NCBI GenBank assembly: GCA_026014485.1
Contig: JAOZIE010000012.1
Coordinates: forward strand, 99,494-163,493
Direction of reading: 5' to 3'
Source of the DNA: Candidatus Bathyarchaeota archaeon
GTDB lineage: Archaea; Thermoproteota; Bathyarchaeia; Bathyarchaeales; Bathycorpusculaceae
Length of the DNA: 64,000 nt
A program made the position numbers and the translations under genes. This document shows, one piece after another, positions 16,282 to 26,170 of the stretch. Each line of letters begins with the position of its first letter. Positions within the stretch are counted from its first letter, which is position 1. Below the pieces are notes generated by a model that worked only from the letters and a program-made list of their open reading frames with translations, did no database searches and was not told the DNA's origin.

Positions 16282-18606
16282 CTAACCGCCTACCACGTTC
16301 GCCGACGGATGAGCCTCCCGAATTTTCAGCACCAGATACTTGTCGTTCTGGTAGACAAGCTGCACCCAGCCCGAACAGAGAATTTTAGGGTCAAACCGCG
16401 TCACATCAAACACGATGAAGACAACATTGTTGTCGCGGATGATGGAGGCAAAGTTGCGGCAGACAACCTCAAACGGTTCAGTCCGCAAAGTAAACAGGCT
16501 ATCCATGTCCCGTGGATCCGCCAGCGGCGGGTAGCTCTCCATCGAAAACGTCAAGGTCTGATAACGCACAGAGGAAGGTTCAGCAGTGACTTTGAGGAAG
16601 TGGTATTCCCAGTGGAAAACATCCACGCGTCCATTCCCCAACGCGCCTATGATGCCCCAGTCAGGCAAATCCGCAAAACGGAGGGCATAGGCGGTTCCGT
16701 TTGGCTGGGAGTAAAAGTCCGCGCAGGCGCCTTCGGTGAGGTTATCCCGCGAGAAATACGTTATTGCCCAGACGCCAGGGTCCTGCTTAGACGGGTCATC
16801 AACGGGGTTTGACCAGTTAAGCACACCAGGGAAGTTGACTTTGTCAAAGAAGTAGGTGGGCTCAAAATACTCCGACAAGTAAAGCACGCCGTAGTTGAGG
16901 TCCTCCTTCAACGCCGACACACTCCACGTTGTCGTCACGGGGTATGTGTTGTTCTCGATTTGAAGGGTCTGCTCCAAAACGAAAAGGTCGTTGGAGTACG
17001 TCACCGTTACGGCAGGCGGATAATGCAGCACATCCATAGACACCGTGCGGGTCAAGTTGGAAAGCGGAAACATACACAGCGCACCGTCGGGGTCGCGGTA
17101 GCTGAAGTAGGAGCCAGACAGCGGAGAAAACGCTACCCGATGCCACATCGTGTTCATCCTCAGAAAACTCTCGTCAGATATGTCGGTTTTCGCCGTGTAA
17201 AACTTCACCATAGTCAACGGATGCATAACCTCATAAGACAAATCCAAAATGCAGTCCGCATCGTAGCTTAAATCCACCAGCGGGTCAGTCTCAGTGATTA
17301 TGGTCTTATTGGAGAACATGGTAAGCCAGTGCCCAGGCTTCTCCGTCACCACCCCCTCATCCAGCGGATCAGGAAAATTCTCATTCAAAAAGCCGCCGAC
17401 CTGAAACGCCCCCATATCCGACGACGAATAGTACTCCACGTCCTCGCTGATTTTGCCCGACAGCGTCTGCAACTGAACCACCATCACGCCGACAAGCGCA
17501 ACCACCACCAAAAGAGAAACAGCCTTCAACATGACCCGCTTTTGCCCCGCGAGGCGGTTGAAGAATGCGGCGAACGCGCCGTCTAAGACGAAGCTAAACG
17601 TGACCGCGGCGAAGATAATCAGGGGCGGTAGCAGGAAGTAGATGAACCGCTGATAGGGCAGGTAGATGCCAAACAGGTATGATTGGGACAGAAGCAGGGG
17701 CACTAGGAAAGCCAAAGCTAAAAGCAGATAGAAACTCAATGAGTGCTGGCGCCGCAGCTTAAAGAAAGCCAGAACCAGCCCCGCAAAGCCGAAGAAGAGC
17801 ACAAACCCAAAGTTAATAACGAATTCAAAGAAGCTCACCGACGGAATCTGATACACATACAGGGTTATTTCAAAGAAAACTATGGAAACCAGTTGCCCAA
17901 GGTAGGGCAGAAGGGGACGCACGTAGTAAATCAGGAAAGCTATCGCGCCGCCCAGCACAACGGCTAGCAGCGCCTTGAAGTTTTTGCCTCGGGACTTCAC
18001 CATCAAAGCCAGAATGAAAGGCGGCAGGATAAACACTGCCAAGAAAGTGGCGAGTTGATGGGATATCACCACGGAAAACGCGAAGATAAACGCAACCAAC
18101 GTGTTTCCCACATCTTTTTGCGGCAGAGCCAGATACAGAGCCGTCAGCATCATGAACGCCAAAGCAAGTATGGTGGTGTATCCGCCCCACGAGTTAAGCT
18201 CGATGAGGGGGAAACAGATCATAATCAGCGCGGCGGCGAGGACGCCTGTTTTTTTCCCGAAAAACTTGGAGGAGAGCAGGTAGATGGAGAAGACTAAAAG
18301 CCAGTCTACGAATGCAGTGAAGACTTTCATTAGAGTCATCATCTGCTCGATGGTTGTGGCGCCCGTGAAAACGATGAGGGTGTCTAGTATGATGTGGTAC
18401 ATGGGGGTGTACCATGCGATGTCGCCCAAGGGGATTCTGCCCACGTCAAGGTAGTATTGGGCGGTGAACAGGTGAACCGCGGGGTCGTTGCCTAAAACCA
18501 GACCGTTCGCGCTTATGATGGAGTAGAAGAACGTGAAGACAAGCACAGAAAAAACAGCAACGAAAACTAACTCTACGGTTTTTTGTCTTTTTTCCACGCC
18601 AGCCAA
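16282..18606 (-). CDS. GT-C-like multi-spanning membrane protein 1
   Basis: 774 residues from TTG 18606, preceded by an aggggac ribosome site. The N-terminal half has about ten hydrophobic helices, the first at residues about 12-32. The first outer loop reads GNDPAVHLFTAQYYLDVG and a later loop reads LNSWGGYTTILALAF. Residues about 395-774 are a large outer domain. The GxDxxxH motif in loop 1 and the WGGY motif recur in the proteins at 19445-21580 and 23173-25485. Such layouts belong to GT-C glycosyltransferases and the archaeal PTPS-related membrane family, which use polyprenyl-phosphate sugars. A role in surface glycosylation is inferred from this and the nearby GT4 gene. Confidence 0.75.
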   Translation of the reverse strand: MAGVEKRQKTVELVFVAVFSVLVFTFFYSIISANGLVLGNDPAVHLFTAQYYLDVGRIPLGDIAWYTPMYHIILDTLIVFTGATTIEQMMTLMKVFTAFVDWLLVFSIYLLSSKFFGKKTGVLAAALIMICFPLIELNSWGGYTTILALAFMMLTALYLALPQKDVGNTLVAFIFAFSVVISHQLATFLAVFILPPFILALMVKSRGKNFKALLAVVLGGAIAFLIYYVRPLLPYLGQLVSIVFFEITLYVYQIPSVSFFEFVINFGFVLFFGFAGLVLAFFKLRRQHSLSFYLLLALAFLVPLLLSQSYLFGIYLPYQRFIYFLLPPLIIFAAVTFSFVLDGAFAAFFNRLAGQKRVMLKAVSLLVVVALVGVMVVQLQTLSGKISEDVEYYSSSDMGAFQVGGFLNENFPDPLDEGVVTEKPGHWLTMFSNKTIITETDPLVDLSYDADCILDLSYEVMHPLTMVKFYTAKTDISDESFLRMNTMWHRVAFSPLSGSYFSYRDPDGALCMFPLSNLTRTVSMDVLHYPPAVTVTYSNDLFVLEQTLQIENNTYPVTTTWSVSALKEDLNYGVLYLSEYFEPTYFFDKVNFPGVLNWSNPVDDPSKQDPGVWAITYFSRDNLTEGACADFYSQPNGTAYALRFADLPDWGIIGALGNGRVDVFHWEYHFLKVTAEPSSVRYQTLTFSMESYPPLADPRDMDSLFTLRTEPFEVVCRNFASIIRDNNVVFIVFDVTRFDPKILCSGWVQLVYQNDKYLVLKIREAHPSANVVGG

Positions 18607-18798
18607 GCTACTTGGTCCCCTGAGCAGTTACGGATGTCACCTTTGCATGAATTAAGGCTACTTAACGTTAATAAACTCACGGTAAAAAAGGGAAAACTGA
18701 GAAAAACGCCCAGCAGCCCAGAAGAAGCCGCCGCTCAACCAGCAACAGCTTTTTGTCAAACGTTAAATAGTTGCGCTTACTGTTCATGTTTGTTGGAT

Positions 18799-19386
18799 AT
18801 GAAGAAGCTTGCTTTGGTTTCGCTGTTTGCTACGGTTGCTGTGGTCGTTGTTGTGTTGATTGCCCTTTTCGGGACGGGCATGACGAAGGCTCCAACGCAG
18901 GAGAGCAATCCACCGACCCCGCAGGCATCAGACGAAATAGCAGTCGCAACGGCTGAAGCCTACTATTTGACTACGCCGCCGTATTTCCCCGACAGCACCT
19001 ACAAGACAACCAAGGTGTTTCTTGAAAACGCCACTTTATGGTCTAATGCAACGCTAGAGGAGAACGCAGCCTTTTCAGTTCCTGAAAATAATTCGCTGTT
19101 TGTGGTTAACGGCACAATCAGAAATGATTACAGCGTATCAGAAATCATTGAACTGTCAAAAGAGGGGCAGCCCTACTGCTCCATCGGCTTAGACATATAC
19201 CTCTATGACAGCCAAGGAAATCTGGTAAACACCCTAAACCAAGGGAATCCGTTTCGCGGCTGCTGCGTGTTAACTATGATAAGTGGGGAGGAATCCAACT
19301 TTAAAGTAGCCTTCGCGTCACCAAGCAGCGAGGTTGCTTGCTTTGAGGTTTACGTCAGCTACCTTGACCCGATGCCCCTGTTCTGA
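18799..19386 (+). CDS. Membrane-anchored secreted protein with FxLYD-like domain
   Basis: 195 residues from ATG 18799, chosen because it gives MKKLALVSLFATVAVVVVVL, a clear signal-anchor; the frame is open upstream but has no such start. A Thr/Pro/Gln linker follows. A domain of about 100 residues carries NGTIRNDYSVSEIIEL, LDIYLYDSQGNLVNTL and GEESNFKVAFAS, the pattern of FxLYD domains. Four cysteines are visible in the mature part. Likely faces outward. It diverges from the GT-C gene and converges with the next one, so it stands alone. A TATA-like acgttaaatag lies near 18759-18769. Confidence 0.75.
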   Translation: MKKLALVSLFATVAVVVVVLIALFGTGMTKAPTQESNPPTPQASDEIAVATAEAYYLTTPPYFPDSTYKTTKVFLENATLWSNATLEENAAFSVPENNSLFVVNGTIRNDYSVSEIIELSKEGQPYCSIGLDIYLYDSQGNLVNTLNQGNPFRGCCVLTMISGEESNFKVAFASPSSEVACFEVYVSYLDPMPLF

Positions 19387-19444
19387 GAAACTTCAAAAAT
19401 CAGGTTCTTGAGTGCTTGCTTGTTTTCGTTTAGGCCCCTTTTGC

Positions 19445-21580
19445 TTATCCTTTAACCACGTTGAAGATTACTATGCGGTCATTTTGGTATACGGGTGTAA
19501 AGTGGCTGGTGTCGGCTGAGAAGCGTTGAAGCTCTGTGTCCCGATACTTGTTGAGCACGATGTAGCTTACGTTTAGCTCGTTGAGCAGGTCGTATGAATC
19601 ATAACGTTGAACCGTTTGATCCTCAGTTGCGGGGTCAAGAGAATTTATGGTTACTCTGAGGTGCACGAGTAGGTCGTTATTTGTGGGCTCAAAGACGTAG
19701 TTCACGATGGGCGTTGACGACTTGGGGTTTTCGAAGAGAACTCGGGCGGTCATTAATTCGCCGTTGGTTTCCACAAGGCGGATGGTGGCGTTCAAGTCGG
19801 TTTCAGAGGACTGTCCAGAGAGCATGACAAGGGAATCGTTTTGTATGCTGCAGTTCTGAAGTGAAGTAGGAAATAGGGACCACAAGTTAATTTTGAATGC
19901 ATGCAGCGTGACGTTTATGGGATGTATCTGGTAGAGGATGTCCACAGACGTGTTCTCTTCGCCCAGTATTACGCTTCGGGATAGCTCAAACTGGGAGGTT
20001 TCATATGTGACCAAGAGATTTGCGTGGGAGCTGCTGTTTTGGATGTTAACGGTTTTGCTTTCATCAGAGTAGAAGGGCGCTATGGACATGGCTTGAGGGT
20101 TTTCGGTTGGAGAGTAGAACAATTGGTTTTGACCATCGTTAACAGTAAGCAGACCCACATTTTTGTTGCCGCTAATCAAGGAAATTTGAGGGTTTTTGAT
20201 GTTCGCGGGGTAAGAATCCGTGACTGACAGGTTTCCGCATTCAAAAACGGAGGTCCCCGAGAAAATTCGATTTGTCGTTCGGACATTGTCCCGTTCAAAC
20301 TGGAAGGAATAGTATTCTAGGTCTCCTGTGAACATGCAGGTTCGGTTGGAGTAGCCTTCAATCCACCAAGCGTATGAGTTTCCGCCTCCGCCGATGTCTA
20401 GGTTGGTTCCTGAAGTAGCTAAAACCGCATCAGCAGGTATGTTATTGACATCCTTAATCCAGTTTAATGCCTTAACTTCTTCGTTGCCTATAAACTGGTA
20501 AAACTCTGTCGCTGCAGAGAAATGCCGCCCAGTCAAATAGGAAGACTGTAGAAGAATCGTAATCATGAAGAGGGATGTGAATAGAATAATAGTGATTCTC
20601 TTGACTTGCCTAACGTCAAAGTGTAAGTGTTTCAGGAAAAGGGTGAAGCCCAGCAAAAAGGGGATGGGCAGGAAATAGAGCCAGCGGATGGGCTGTGCAG
20701 TTGTTAAAACTAAGATGAAGGGTGCTAAGAGGATGCTTAACAGAATCAGGTTGCTGTTTTTGTTTTCCTTAAAGTATTTAACCATGGCAAAAAGTCCCAG
20801 TGCCCCAACTACGGCTATCACGAAAAACAGTATCATATCCCAAAGTCCAACAAGTGAAAAGGTGCCCATCTGTATGTCGAAAAGGCGGAATCCAACCATT
20901 TCGCTGGATGAGTTTCTGAAAAACGTCAAGTAGAAAGACACGTAAGGGAGACTGAAGACGGCAGCTGCCAGACCCAAAGAAAAAACTTTCGCAAAGTTTC
21001 CCTTGATTGTTTCTTTACGTTTTCCCACAAAAACAATCCTTAGAACAGCGAAGAGAAACAGCGAGCCGAAAGTGAAAACAGCAACCAGAATATGAGTGCC
21101 GATAACTAAACTTAGAAATAGCCCTGAAAGCACGATGCTAATTTTTGAGGGCTTGTTAACTACGTCAACAATAAAACACAAAGCAAGCAGCATGAAAGAG
21201 AAGCCTAAGAAGTTGGGGTCGCCGCCCCAAGAAATCATCTCGGAGGAACTTATGAAGAAAGTGAATAGCGCCGTGGTTATGACGGCGGCGTAGTTGTCTC
21301 CTGAAAGCTTTCTCGCTAACAAAAAGAAAGGCACAGCTATAATGGCGAAAACAAACGCAGAGGCAACTTTCAACGCAGTGAACGCATCAAAAAAAGTCAT
21401 GACGCCACTTAGGAAATAGAAGAAGAGAGGTTGATGCCTAAGCCCCCACCCTCTTAAATCGTTCCCCTGCAGAATATTTACTTGAGTAAGGTAATTTCCG
21501 TAATCTGCGCCGGGGGGAGCCGTGTTGCTGTTCAACATGGAAAAATTTGCGGCGAAGGACACAATTACTATCACCGCCAC
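19445..21580 (-). CDS. GT-C-like multi-spanning membrane protein 2
   Basis: 711 residues from GTG 21580. Shares NTAPPGADYGNYLTQ and the EMISWGGDPNFLGF loop with the other two GT-C-like proteins. About eleven hydrophobic helices occupy residues 1 to about 350 and a large outer domain the rest, ending with RFSADTSHFTPVYQNDRIVI. The first helix starts abruptly: the frame is open for about 16 codons upstream, reading ENKLKSLIPFLL, but contains no ATG, GTG or TTG. The true start may therefore be a CTG close to the end of the upstream GT4 gene, or the helix is simply short. It is 28 bases from that GT4 gene and co-directional. Confidence 0.75.
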   Translation of the reverse strand: MAVIVIVSFAANFSMLNSNTAPPGADYGNYLTQVNILQGNDLRGWGLRHQPLFFYFLSGVMTFFDAFTALKVASAFVFAIIAVPFFLLARKLSGDNYAAVITTALFTFFISSSEMISWGGDPNFLGFSFMLLALCFIVDVVNKPSKISIVLSGLFLSLVIGTHILVAVFTFGSLFLFAVLRIVFVGKRKETIKGNFAKVFSLGLAAAVFSLPYVSFYLTFFRNSSSEMVGFRLFDIQMGTFSLVGLWDMILFFVIAVVGALGLFAMVKYFKENKNSNLILLSILLAPFILVLTTAQPIRWLYFLPIPFLLGFTLFLKHLHFDVRQVKRITIILFTSLFMITILLQSSYLTGRHFSAATEFYQFIGNEEVKALNWIKDVNNIPADAVLATSGTNLDIGGGGNSYAWWIEGYSNRTCMFTGDLEYYSFQFERDNVRTTNRIFSGTSVFECGNLSVTDSYPANIKNPQISLISGNKNVGLLTVNDGQNQLFYSPTENPQAMSIAPFYSDESKTVNIQNSSSHANLLVTYETSQFELSRSVILGEENTSVDILYQIHPINVTLHAFKINLWSLFPTSLQNCSIQNDSLVMLSGQSSETDLNATIRLVETNGELMTARVLFENPKSSTPIVNYVFEPTNNDLLVHLRVTINSLDPATEDQTVQRYDSYDLLNELNVSYIVLNKYRDTELQRFSADTSHFTPVYQNDRIVIFNVVKG

Positions 21581-21608
21581 AAGAAGGAAGGGAATAAGGG
21601 ATTTCAGC

Positions 21609-22721
21609 TTATTTTCCAGATTCAGTCACAACCATGTTAAAGAAATCTTCCATCCGGTCAGTTACCATATCCCAGTCATGTCCTCTGGCTACATTTAAAG
21701 CATTACTACTTAACGCCTGCCAAGTGGTTTCATCACCGAAAAGCCTGATTATGGCTTGGGCAACGGAACTTTCAAGCGGTGCAACCACAAGCCCGCAGTT
21801 GAAGCGGCAAAACTCCTTCGCGGCGTTATTGGGATAATCAAGCGTAACAAAAGGAACACCTGCAGCCATAGCTTCCATCGCGGCTATGCCTGAACCTTCC
21901 CTCTCGCTGGGCAAGACAAACAGCCACGAGCTCTTCACCAACTCAATCATCTGCTTTTCAGGCAAAAACCCGTGAACATAGCAATCTTTGATGCCTGCCG
22001 CCCGTTCCTTAATGGACTCAAGAGACAAACCTGAACCGACAATATGCAACTCGGCTTGAGGCACCTTTTCCTTAACCGCTCTAAACGCTTCAACCAGCAT
22101 CTCAACACGCTTATGGGGCACAATGCGCCCTGCATAGACGATGCGCCCCCAAACCTTCTTGGCTGAACTGGCAAACCGCGCGGAGTCAACCCCATTAGGA
22201 ACCAAAAAGATTTTTTTGCCATCAATCTTCAAAGAAGTCATTAACCGTTGCTTTGTGAATTCAGAAACGGCAACATGGTAATCCCCAACGTGCCGCAGCA
22301 TCTTCTGCATCAACCTCACTTTCAGGGGGTTATCCCAGACTTCACACCACTCTTGAATAAGGGGACTAACAACAGGCTTCACGAACAAAGAGTGAAGCAT
22401 AGGCCACTGATTAGAGTAGTAAATATCAAATTTAGACGCCTGCAGCTTAAACAAAGACGCAAACGAATAATTCGCAATCCCTCTAAAAGAGCGGAAACTG
22501 TCCTGTGAAATGTAGCTCCGAGAATACGCATACCGATTTACCTTAATTCCACAAATCTCTTCTTCTTTGGCTAAGTTGCGGTCAAACTGAATGGTGAAAA
22601 CATGAACGTCATGACCTCTATCAACCAATCGGCGTCCAATTTCGAAAAATCGGGTCTCGCAACCGCCTATGTGAGGATAGAAAAACTCAGTTAAAAAGGC
22701 AATTTTGAGTCCAGTCACCAC
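21609..22721 (-). CDS. Glycosyltransferase family 4 protein
   Basis: 370 residues, GT-B fold, cytoplasmic retaining sugar transferase. The N domain begins IAFLTEFFYPHIGGCETR, with the glycine-rich acceptor loop. The C domain shows VYAGRIVPHKRVEMLVEAF and the EX7E motif within PSEREGSGIAAMEAMAAG, the nucleotide-sugar site. Starts with GTG 22721; an adjacent GTG is equally possible. It leads an operon with the GT-C-like protein at 19445-21580, so it probably adds sugars to a lipid-linked glycan on the inner face. Confidence 0.9.
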   Translation of the reverse strand: MVTGLKIAFLTEFFYPHIGGCETRFFEIGRRLVDRGHDVHVFTIQFDRNLAKEEEICGIKVNRYAYSRSYISQDSFRSFRGIANYSFASLFKLQASKFDIYYSNQWPMLHSLFVKPVVSPLIQEWCEVWDNPLKVRLMQKMLRHVGDYHVAVSEFTKQRLMTSLKIDGKKIFLVPNGVDSARFASSAKKVWGRIVYAGRIVPHKRVEMLVEAFRAVKEKVPQAELHIVGSGLSLESIKERAAGIKDCYVHGFLPEKQMIELVKSSWLFVLPSEREGSGIAAMEAMAAGVPFVTLDYPNNAAKEFCRFNCGLVVAPLESSVAQAIIRLFGDETTWQALSSNALNVARGHDWDMVTDRMEDFFNMVVTESGK

Positions 22722-23172
22722 AACAAGCGTCCTAACATAACAGTTTTCGTTCTTCCAGCGTCACCCAACAGCAAGGCAACAGCCTTCCTGTGTAAAGATA
22801 ACGGTTGACTCAACGGGAAACAGGCAAGGCTGCCGTTTTTGGGTGCCCAAAGACCAAAATGAGCAGAAATCTCGGCTGTTCCTGCCAAGTTAAAGCCAGT
22901 TTGAACGGTCGACATGCGCTCATCCACTTCTCCAGACGCCTCTACACCCTTAATAATGACCCTGAAATGTAATGTGAAGTGTACGCAGGAGAGTTATATA
23001 TTTTATTTTATCAACCTGCACGGAAACTTTGCCCAGCAAGACAGCAACTAACTGTTTATCCCACATTTATCTGCCTCTCAAAGACAGAAACTGGAAAAAC
23101 ATTTAAACTTGGTTTCTTTATTGAGGGTTCATCCGCAAGATTGGCAAAGGGTTGACTTAGGGAAGTCAGTTA
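22722..23172. other. Intergenic region between divergent glycosylation genes
   Basis: No gene is supported here. A purine/AT-rich tract with ttatatattttatttta lies at about 22993-23010, and acatttaaact near 23098-23110 could be a TATA box for the rightward GT-C-like gene. I see no RNA gene or repeat. Confidence 0.4.
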
Positions 23173-25485
23173 ATGCTTAAAGTTTCAAGAAAAACTCTGT
23201 CATTATCCAGTATTCTAGTGTTTGCGTTCATCTACCGCGCTTTCTTGATGTTCCGCGAGGGCTATCCGCCTGGAGCAGACATTGGCTTACACAACAGCAT
23301 CATACACTCAATCACCCAGTCAGGCAACACCAACTTCCTTTGGAACAACTACCACATGGGCGGCGGCGTCTCCCTGACTTTTCCAGGATACCACATTTTC
23401 GTCTCCTACATAAACATGATGACGGGGATGCCTGAATTCGTGGTGCATGGTCTCGTCGCCTGCCTGTTCTCAACGCTCATCGTAGCCGTCGCTTTCTTGA
23501 TAACACAGAGAATCTGGAGCATATCGGCAGCGTGGATTGTCGCCATCTTGGTGACTTTTTCACGTTTCGACATAGAGATGCTGGGCTGGGGAGGCTACCC
23601 CAACGTCATAACGCTGATGCTTATCCCCTTGACATTCTTCATTTTCCTGCAGAAAAATCGGTTCTCTTTCCCATGTTTCATCACGGTCGCCTCGCTTCTG
23701 TCAGCCTCAATTTTCCTAACACATAGCCTCAGCACAATAATCTTTGCCGCCATAATATTTTCAGCAGCTGTGATAAGAGGAATTTTTTCCAACCGATTGG
23801 AAGTTCGAAGAAGCCAGTTTCTGGTGTGGTTGCTGCCTCTGGTTTTAGGCGTAGTCATCATATCGCCGTTCATAGCTGAGATAGCCCCGCTTGTGCTAGG
23901 CGCGAGTTCGGACCCGTTTGCAGGCGCCACTTCAAACGTCAGTGAGGCACTGCTTACACTTCAACCGTTAACGGCGAGTTATGTTTTGCCGTTTGCCCTC
24001 TCGGTTTGCCTCATTTTCTTATTCTCCAGAAAATACCAAGGCAGACTATTCAGCGTTCCAGCACTTCTAGTTGCCCTGTGGATTTTGGTTCCGCTGGTGG
24101 GAACCCAAGGGTACCTTGCGGGGGTATACACGGACTACACCAGATTCAGCTACTTCATGTATCTGCCAGTCATCATCGTGTTAGGGCTTGTAATTGAGTA
24201 CGCCTCGCAGTTCATTGTTAGGATACCAGACTTTGTTATAATCCAGCTTAAGTCTCATCCGCCTACGGTTGTTAGAATCGGCAGAGTCCTGTCGAAGCTT
24301 CGCCCGTTTTTCAGCCGCAAAATCATCTACGTCTGCCTTATCATTGTGTTCTCAGTTTATTCGGTGGCGTCGTTTTCCTTCTTTGCGGCTCCTGCCGAAG
24401 GCATAGGAATCCAAACCTTCTATCAGGTCATGAATAACCCACGATATGAAGCGATACAGTGGGCTCAAAATAACACCTCAGCAGACGCTGTTTTCGTAAC
24501 CGACGCATACTATGGATGGTGGTTTTCAGGTTTTGCCCAGCGAAAAACGTTCAGCGGCAGCGACCCCCAGTTCCTTATACTTTCCAGAGAGTTTGCGCCC
24601 GCCGAGAACGCCAAAAACCTGCTTGACACCGACTTCATGATTGACAACGGCTTAATTCAGGTCAGAGAAGACGGCGGCTACAGTGCAAGGCATAACCCGC
24701 TGTTTCTAACCAGAATCGACAATGCCTACAAAACCTATGACCTCTTCCACTTCAACAGTAGCGACAACACCATAACATGCAGCCAAGCAGGTCGCAGACA
24801 AACCTTTAGGTTATCCGAACTTACCGTGGAGAACATGCATATGGAAAACTCGTCTGACCACGCAACCATCACCGTCACAAGCGGAAATCATCTCTTTAAC
24901 TTAACCGAGACGTTAACGGTTTATCAGGGAACACGATTCGCAAAAATGACCTACACATTAACCAGCGACCTTACAGACATTCACTTTGACAATGCCAGCT
25001 TCCTCATACACACGAAGTGGGCAAAGCTTGTCCAGAAGGAAAATACGATGGCGCTTCTCGATGACCAGGTCACCAATGTCATGGGACAGTTTATCTTCAC
25101 TGAAAACCAGCCAGCCAGCCATACAACAGAAGACCCAGAGGAACTCACTTCGCTGGAACTACAGTACGGGTTTGGCGGCAACTCCCAAGCGCAAATCCAG
25201 TTTTTCGTCGGAGTTTTCCAGATACCTGACGAAGTGTTAGGTGTGCAAAACGGAGACCAAATTCAAAGTTTCATCTCAAACAACACACAAACGTACACTA
25301 AGCCAATTTCGAGCGCGCCCCTTGACGTGTTCAACTACCGAAACTTTCTGGAGAACTGGAAAATCGACTACGTTGTGTGCCGTGATGCGTTGGTACTGGA
25401 CAAGTTCGTGAAGGACCCGCTGTTTAGTCTTGTGTACGCCAACAGTGACGTGTCGATTTTCAAAGTGAACCTGAACAGCAGGTAA
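23173..25485 (+). CDS. GT-C-like multi-spanning membrane protein 3
   Basis: 770 residues, ATG 23173. The same plan as the proteins at 16282-18606 and 19445-21580. The loop after the first helix reads EGYPPGADIGLHNSIIHS, a later loop reads EMLGWGGYPNVITLML, and helices occupy residues up to about 405. The outer domain contains AIQWAQNNTSADAVFVTDAY, similar in place to ALNWIKDVNNIPADAVLAT in the second paralogue. This A.W....N.pADAv motif suggests a shared folded outer domain. Likely a polyprenyl-phosphate-dependent sugar transferase or an assembly factor for glycans. Single gene, transcribed away from the GT4 unit. Confidence 0.75.
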   Translation: MLKVSRKTLSLSSILVFAFIYRAFLMFREGYPPGADIGLHNSIIHSITQSGNTNFLWNNYHMGGGVSLTFPGYHIFVSYINMMTGMPEFVVHGLVACLFSTLIVAVAFLITQRIWSISAAWIVAILVTFSRFDIEMLGWGGYPNVITLMLIPLTFFIFLQKNRFSFPCFITVASLLSASIFLTHSLSTIIFAAIIFSAAVIRGIFSNRLEVRRSQFLVWLLPLVLGVVIISPFIAEIAPLVLGASSDPFAGATSNVSEALLTLQPLTASYVLPFALSVCLIFLFSRKYQGRLFSVPALLVALWILVPLVGTQGYLAGVYTDYTRFSYFMYLPVIIVLGLVIEYASQFIVRIPDFVIIQLKSHPPTVVRIGRVLSKLRPFFSRKIIYVCLIIVFSVYSVASFSFFAAPAEGIGIQTFYQVMNNPRYEAIQWAQNNTSADAVFVTDAYYGWWFSGFAQRKTFSGSDPQFLILSREFAPAENAKNLLDTDFMIDNGLIQVREDGGYSARHNPLFLTRIDNAYKTYDLFHFNSSDNTITCSQAGRRQTFRLSELTVENMHMENSSDHATITVTSGNHLFNLTETLTVYQGTRFAKMTYTLTSDLTDIHFDNASFLIHTKWAKLVQKENTMALLDDQVTNVMGQFIFTENQPASHTTEDPEELTSLELQYGFGGNSQAQIQFFVGVFQIPDEVLGVQNGDQIQSFISNNTQTYTKPISSAPLDVFNYRNFLENWKIDYVVCRDALVLDKFVKDPLFSLVYANSDVSIFKVNLNSR

Positions 25486-25656
25486 CGGCAATTCCGACAG
25501 ATAACAGCCGACGGGGACACCGCAAAAACCAATGTTTTCTAAGAAATAAGCGGCGGCACCGCGATTTTTGGGCGCCAGAAACGGCGGTTCAGATTATGGG
25601 AAGGTATCTTTCGGGTTAATTTTGGTGTTTTCAAGCAAACGTCGGTTACGTCAAAG

Positions 25657-25665
25657 TTTAAATAG
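25657..25665 (+). promoter_or_regulatory. TATA box of the corrinoid/MtrH operon
   Basis: gtttaaata at 25657-25665 would set transcription start near 25685-25690, giving a leader of about 40 bases. A GC-rich stretch (about 25545-25592) lies upstream in the 25486-25728 gap. Confidence 0.5.
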
Positions 25666-25728
25666 CTATTCCAATATAAAACCCGACGGTAAAACAAACC
25701 TAAAAAACATAAACAGGTGTGTTTGAAA

Positions 25729-26148
25729 ATGTCATGGCTTAAATCTATGATGGAAAAGGAACCTCCAGAACCAACAAATCCAATCGCTACCGTTGTCATC
25801 GGTAACATTGAACCCGACATGCACGACACAGCAAAAGAAGCAGTCCGTAAAGCACTGAAACGGGCAGGCTTTAAGACAATCGACGCAGGCAAAAGCGCAC
25901 CAGTCGACGTCTTCGTTCAGAAAATTAAAGAAAATAATGCTGCATTGCTGGCACTCTCAGTTAACACAGTTCCAGCAAAAAACAACCTCCCCAAGCTTGT
26001 TCAAGCATTGAAAGATGCAGGAATAAGCGTCAAGATAATCATGGGCGGCGCTGCAGTGAAAAAGGAAGACGCAGAGGCAATTGGCGCACTCTTCGGCAAG
26101 AACAAAGAAGAAGCCCCCGAAATCGCAAAGAAAGCTCTAGCACAATAA
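25729..26148 (+). CDS. Minimal corrinoid-binding protein
   Basis: 139 residues from ATG 25729, which has an aggtg ribosome site nine bases upstream; GTG 25717 is less likely. It is a bare B12-binding Rossmann domain: GNIEPDMHDTAKEAV carries the cobalt-ligating D30-x-H32 with Ala in place of the usual final Gly (DxHxxA), ALLALSVNT stands for the Ser/Thr loop, and KIIMGGAAVKKEDAEAIGA holds the GG motif. The helical cap domain normally ahead of this fold in methyltransferase corrinoid proteins is absent. It ends 22 bases before the MtrH-like gene, so the two should act together as methyl carrier and methyltransferase. Confidence 0.88.
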   Translation: MSWLKSMMEKEPPEPTNPIATVVIGNIEPDMHDTAKEAVRKALKRAGFKTIDAGKSAPVDVFVQKIKENNAALLALSVNTVPAKNNLPKLVQALKDAGISVKIIMGGAAVKKEDAEAIGALFGKNKEEAPEIAKKALAQ

Positions 26149-26170
26149 ACTGTAAATCGGTTGACTCAGC

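Noticed and set aside
22715..22927. 70-codon reverse frame before the GT4 gene
   Set aside because: No ribosome site, no motif, and it overlaps the GT4 start; treated as intergenic.
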